Assembly (NCBI GenBank): GCA_017451645.1
Contig: JAFTNZ010000030.1
Span: 124,001-188,000, forward strand
Direction of reading: 5' to 3'
Source: Bacteroidaceae bacterium
Lineage (GTDB): Bacteria > Bacteroidota > Bacteroidia > Bacteroidales > Bacteroidaceae
DNA length: 64,000 nt
Of the stretch, positions 61,201-64,000 are shown one piece after another. The notes below the pieces were generated by a model. The model was given only the letters and a program-made list of their open reading frames with translations, did no database searches and was not told the DNA's origin. Within the stretch, counting starts at the first letter, position 1. Each line of letters opens with the position of its first letter. The position numbers were made by a program, and so were the translations under genes.

Positions 61201-61676
61201 AACTCTACCATGGCACAAATTGCGAAATAGATTACATTGACTTGAACAAGTCGAAAGTGGGGAAAGACTTCGGTTGTGGTTTCTATCTTTCAGCAGAAAG
61301 GTCGCAAGCAGAAGAAATCGCCAATCGTAAGTTTGAGCAGCAAGGCATCGGTGTGGCCAAAGTTTATGAATACGAATTTGACGAAGAATTATTGCAGAAT
61401 GGGGGACTTGCAGTCTGTCACTTCGAAGATTATAGCAAAGAGTGGGCAGAGTTTGTATTGCAAAACCGAAAGAACAGAACACGGAGCCAACTCCACGCTT
61501 TCGATGTCGTGATTGGTCCCATAGCCAATGATACCGTAGGTTTTCAGATTCGTAAGTTCACTTCGGGAATTATCAATCTTGAACAATTTGTAGAAGAGCT
61601 CCGATACATGAAAGGCATAACTTTCCAATACTTCTTTGCAACGGAAAAAGCCATCAAACATTTAAAGCCATTATGA
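61197..61676 (+). CDS. DUF3990 protein, ADP-ribosyltransferase-like
   Basis: A 159-residue protein from the ATG at 61197 (MKLYHGTNCEIDYIDL). The YHGTN start, DFGCGFYLS and FxxRxxxx patterns are those of the DUF3990 family, predicted to adopt the ADP-ribosyltransferase fold with H-Y-like motif positions (YHGT, GFYLS). Target unknown; NAD-dependent modification is inferred from the fold. Flanked by two small DUF3791-type genes with 4-base overlaps on both sides, which is a toxin-antitoxin layout. Confidence 0.82.
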   Translation: MKLYHGTNCEIDYIDLNKSKVGKDFGCGFYLSAERSQAEEIANRKFEQQGIGVAKVYEYEFDEELLQNGGLAVCHFEDYSKEWAEFVLQNRKNRTRSQLHAFDVVIGPIANDTVGFQIRKFTSGIINLEQFVEELRYMKGITFQYFFATEKAIKHLKPL

Positions 61677-61897
61677 CCCGAGAACAGCAGAACTGGATGA
61701 TAGAAGACATATCGAAAGAGCTTGTCATGCTTTTGATGGAAGAGCATCACATGGATATGCGTGAAGCCCTTCGTACCCTTTATACTTCCGACACCTATGC
61801 CCGTTTGACTGAAACCCATAATGGCCTTTATTCCCAAAGTACGGCATATATCTACGAATACCTCGAAACGGAATTGGCAACGGGAAAAATGGTGTGA
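61673..61897 (+). CDS. Second DUF3791-like protein
   Basis: A 74-residue helical protein (LVMLLMEEHHMDMREALRTLY, DTYARLTETHNGLYSQST, YIYEYLETEL). It has the same length as the first DUF3791 but diverged sequence. Overlaps the DUF3990 gene by 4 bases. Probably a second partner or antitoxin. Confidence 0.75.
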   Translation: MTREQQNWMIEDISKELVMLLMEEHHMDMREALRTLYTSDTYARLTETHNGLYSQSTAYIYEYLETELATGKMV

Positions 61898-61919
61898 AAT
61901 GAAATGTCAATAAATAATC

Positions 61920-61959
61920 AATGCCACCCTTCCAAGTGCGGAGGGGTGGCATTGTTTTT
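61920..61959 (+). terminator. Terminator of DUF3791/DUF3990 operon
   Basis: AATGCCACCC (61920-61929) pairs with GGGTGGCATT (61944-61953), then TGTTTTT. Confidence 0.9.
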
Positions 61960-61969
61960 GTTAGTATGT

Positions 61970-61995
61970 TTATCCGCATTTTGTAATGCGGATAA
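61970..61995. repeat. Perfect hairpin near the end of the SHOCT gene
   Basis: TTATCCGCATT and AATGCGGATAA, 11 bp, separated by 4 bases. It lies 31 bases beyond the stop of the minus-strand SHOCT gene and may end that transcript, though no T tract follows. Confidence 0.6.
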
Positions 61996-62025
61996 CCTGA
62001 GTCAAGCGTTTGCAACGTGGTATAT

Positions 62026-62811
62026 TTATGACAATAATTTGCTCTTTTGCATTTGGAATTCCTCTTCTGTTAGTATTCCCTTTTCTTTTAAAGAACAGAG
62101 CTTTTCAAGTTCATCTGCAATAGATTTTGTTTGTGAAGTTGCTGCATTTTCTCTATCAATCATGTCAATGATTACACTCACATGATCAACAATGCTTCTT
62201 GCTTCTTTAATAGATTGAGAATCACTGGTCATATCAATTGGTTCGCCTTTATAACAATCTATAGTAATGGACGGGGTTGATTGATTTCTGATAAGTATTT
62301 TTACACTAATTCTTGATGTCTTCTTTTTTCCTTTACTGTCTCCAGACAAACCTCCGACTATAGCACCGACGCCTCCTGCTAAGACACCACCTACAACTCC
62401 GCCACCAATAGTCCGCATGGTAGATTTTGAAAACGTTGTATTACTATCTTCAAGTAATTCTACGGAAATGATATCCGCGAAATCAATTATGGTTTTATGT
62501 TCATTATAGTCAGCAAAAGCAATCAATACTTTTCTTCTTTCTTGGTCGATAGAGAAAGAATATCGTGCATCATAACCTTGTATGGTTGTTGACGCAGTAA
62601 AATTAATTGTTGAGTCAATTGCACTATTGAGTTTGGTCGCCCTTTCGTTTTTATTAGATATTTCATAAGATATAGCTATAATAGCTATAATTATGAATAT
62701 TATAATCCATACTACGAGTTCCATTGGTTCTCCTGTTATGAACGAACCTCCTGCAATTAATCCAAAAATAACAAATAATAATGCCGATGTTGAATTTCTT
62801 TTTGTTTTCAT
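62026..62811 (-). CDS. Membrane protein with glycine zipper and SHOCT domain
   Basis: A 261-residue protein with two N-terminal membrane segments (about 8-27, 32-48), a beta-rich domain, a glycine-zipper stretch (GGGVVGGVLAGGVGAIVGGL) and a C-terminal SHOCT motif (IADELEKLCSLKEKGILTEE). SHOCT pairs with oligomerising membrane proteins. Function unknown. Its start overlaps the stop of the next gene upstream by 4 bases. Confidence 0.8.
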   Translation of the reverse strand: MKTKRNSTSALLFVIFGLIAGGSFITGEPMELVVWIIIFIIIAIIAISYEISNKNERATKLNSAIDSTINFTASTTIQGYDARYSFSIDQERRKVLIAFADYNEHKTIIDFADIISVELLEDSNTTFSKSTMRTIGGGVVGGVLAGGVGAIVGGLSGDSKGKKKTSRISVKILIRNQSTPSITIDCYKGEPIDMTSDSQSIKEARSIVDHVSVIIDMIDRENAATSQTKSIADELEKLCSLKEKGILTEEEFQMQKSKLLS

Positions 62812-63245
62812 TGTAATTTCGTTTTAATGATAAATATTATGATAGCACCTACATAGCACGTTAAATCCATTACATCAAATGTTCCGAATTGTTTACCACA
62901 TATTTGTATGATTTCTGAAGACACAGCAATAAAAGGTAGCATATAGAGCCAAATTTTAGATGTCTTATTATCTGTATTTATCCATACCGATTGAATGAGC
63001 AGCATGTATGAAAACAGCCACAAGCCATCAGGTAAAGCATAAGTAATCCATTCAGGTGGTGAATATGAAGAACAAATATTTCTCCAATGAGTTATATAAC
63101 CATTCAGATGCATTCTTTCGCCCCATTCAAACATTAATAATCGTTCACTTCTGAAACCAAGATACAATAGTCCACCAACTAATAATGAACTTATTGAAAG
63201 TAATATATTACTAAATATAAGTATTTTATATTTGTTGTCATACAT
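62808..63245 (-). CDS. VanZ-like small membrane protein
   Basis: A 145-residue protein with four predicted membrane helices. The C-terminal segment SSEIIQICGKQFGTFDVMDLTCYVGA resembles the VanZ-like pattern (E..Q...G..FD..D.....G). Function unknown. Overlaps the SHOCT gene by 4 bases. Confidence 0.7.
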   Translation of the reverse strand: MYDNKYKILIFSNILLSISSLLVGGLLYLGFRSERLLMFEWGERMHLNGYITHWRNICSSYSPPEWITYALPDGLWLFSYMLLIQSVWINTDNKTSKIWLYMLPFIAVSSEIIQICGKQFGTFDVMDLTCYVGAIIIFIIKTKLQ

Positions 63246-63265
63246 ATATTAACAGTCTTTTATTA

Positions 63266-63952
63266 TTATATAATCTTCACTGTCACCTTTATGCCAAGAG
63301 CTTTAGCTATGGCTTCTATCTGTCTTTTTTTGGCGGGAGTGTTTGAACATGTAAAGACTAACCAACCATTACCTACTTCATGTTGTCTGTTTCCATATTG
63401 AGCATCTCTCTTTCTTGTCACAAGATTCACTTTATTAAGTTGTAATATAGAATCATAGGGTGCAATGCAGAGTTGTGCAACCTTTTCAACTCCAAACTTT
63501 AAAATAGTTTTTTTGAGTGTATCTACAGCTTTACTTTCACTAATGACGGTTCCGTCACCGAATTTAACTTTTAATCGAGTAGCTTTTCCCATGTTACTTC
63601 CGCGTTCGCGGGAAATGATTTTTGTTTTTTCCACTTTTTGCAAAGATTCATTGTTTGATACAGTATAAGTATTAGATAATGTTACAGCATCACTCAGTGC
63701 ATTTGTTATATTACGTTTACGTGACAGATGAACACTAACCCCCTTTTCCGGATGATGTTCAACCACCAAAACCAGTTCACGTTTCACCTGCTTTAATACA
63801 GGTTCTACAGTATCTGTAATTATTGGCACAATTTCATTCTTAATGATTTCTTCTTCCAATGCTGCCAACTGCCTTTCGAGGTCAGCATTGGGTTCTATCC
63901 CTAAGTTCTGTAGCTTCTTGCGGGTTTCGTAGAGTTCTTGTAGTTTGGTCAT
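63266..63952 (-). CDS. Hypothetical cytoplasmic protein
   Basis: A 228-residue protein: an N-terminal coiled coil (MTKLQELYETRKKLQNLGIEP... AALEEEII), a middle part, and a C-terminal mixed domain beginning KVKFGDGTVISESKAVDTL and ending GIKVTVKII. No signal or membrane helix. The C-terminal domain recalls small DNA-binding or modifying-enzyme accessory domains; unassigned. A 48-base tail to the window edge holds no feature. Confidence 0.65.
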   Translation of the reverse strand: MTKLQELYETRKKLQNLGIEPNADLERQLAALEEEIIKNEIVPIITDTVEPVLKQVKRELVLVVEHHPEKGVSVHLSRKRNITNALSDAVTLSNTYTVSNNESLQKVEKTKIISRERGSNMGKATRLKVKFGDGTVISESKAVDTLKKTILKFGVEKVAQLCIAPYDSILQLNKVNLVTRKRDAQYGNRQHEVGNGWLVFTCSNTPAKKRQIEAIAKALGIKVTVKII

Positions 63953-64000
63953 AGGTAAATTATTTTATTGCATCATAGTCGTCAGTATAACTAAAACTAT

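Overview
The window is from a Bacteroidales genome, most likely Bacteroides, Phocaeicola or a close relative. The evidence is: repeated promoters of the Bacteroidota form TTTG-N19-TAnnTTTG; few Shine-Dalgarno sites; a HU/smalltalk/N-acetylmuramoyl-L-alanine amidase/VapE cassette; a Bacteroidota-type ATP synthase operon starting with atpD; GH51 and GH31 glycosidases; and a type II-C CRISPR system with 47-bp repeats and a 1424-residue Cas9.

Left third, accessory (1-27 kb). A minus-strand operon (1-5590) encodes secreted proteins and lipoproteins around a periplasmic caspase-fold protease. After a gap comes a cassette of DUF4248, HU-like protein, smalltalk protein, amidase, a small HTH-like gene (possibly frameshifted at its start) and a primase/VapE helicase-like protein (6239-10901). 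Next is a plus-strand five-gene operon (11528-16891): a membrane protein, a P-loop GTPase, two membrane-anchored coiled-coil proteins and a retropepsin-like lipoprotein. The caspase operon and the GTPase operon are each preceded by a copy of the same long structured RNA. In the two copies the helices are conserved in position while nearly all the paired bases differ. This is the strongest candidate here for an undescribed system. A split HipBST-type kinase toxin module follows (17141-18613). An 8-kb minus-strand block follows that (18854-26850): WG-repeat, Sel1-like and vWA genes, then an ADP-ribose operon (Nudix regulator, macro-domain/RCC1 protein, DraG-phosphatase-DraG fusion). A near-identical 55-57 bp repeat lies at both ends of this block. 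One copy sits directly 3' of a tRNA-Thr and a shorter copy lies further left at 10.9 kb, so the region may be a set of stacked islands at this tRNA.

Middle, core metabolism (27-47.5 kb). Divergent arabinofuranosidase and alpha-xylosidase genes are followed by the complete F1Fo ATP synthase operon, a tryptophanase/tyrosine phenol-lyase-family enzyme, a cell-wall recycling pair (AmgK-like kinase fused to a RapZ C-terminal domain, plus a MurU-like nucleotidyltransferase), purT, an OmpA-family lipoprotein and cysK.

Right third (47.5-64 kb). A CRISPR array of 18 repeats is followed by cas2, cas1 and cas9 on the minus strand and a divergent tracrRNA. Each repeat carries a promoter-like sequence, so each crRNA could be transcribed on its own, as in Neisseria. 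Then come a DUF4301 protein, a RelA/SpoT enzyme that has lost its HD hydrolase residues, rsmG, a metallo-hydrolase, a 26-residue membrane peptide with an unusually strong Shine-Dalgarno site, a DUF3791-DUF3990-DUF3791 toxin-antitoxin-like trio, and three poorly characterised genes at the right edge.
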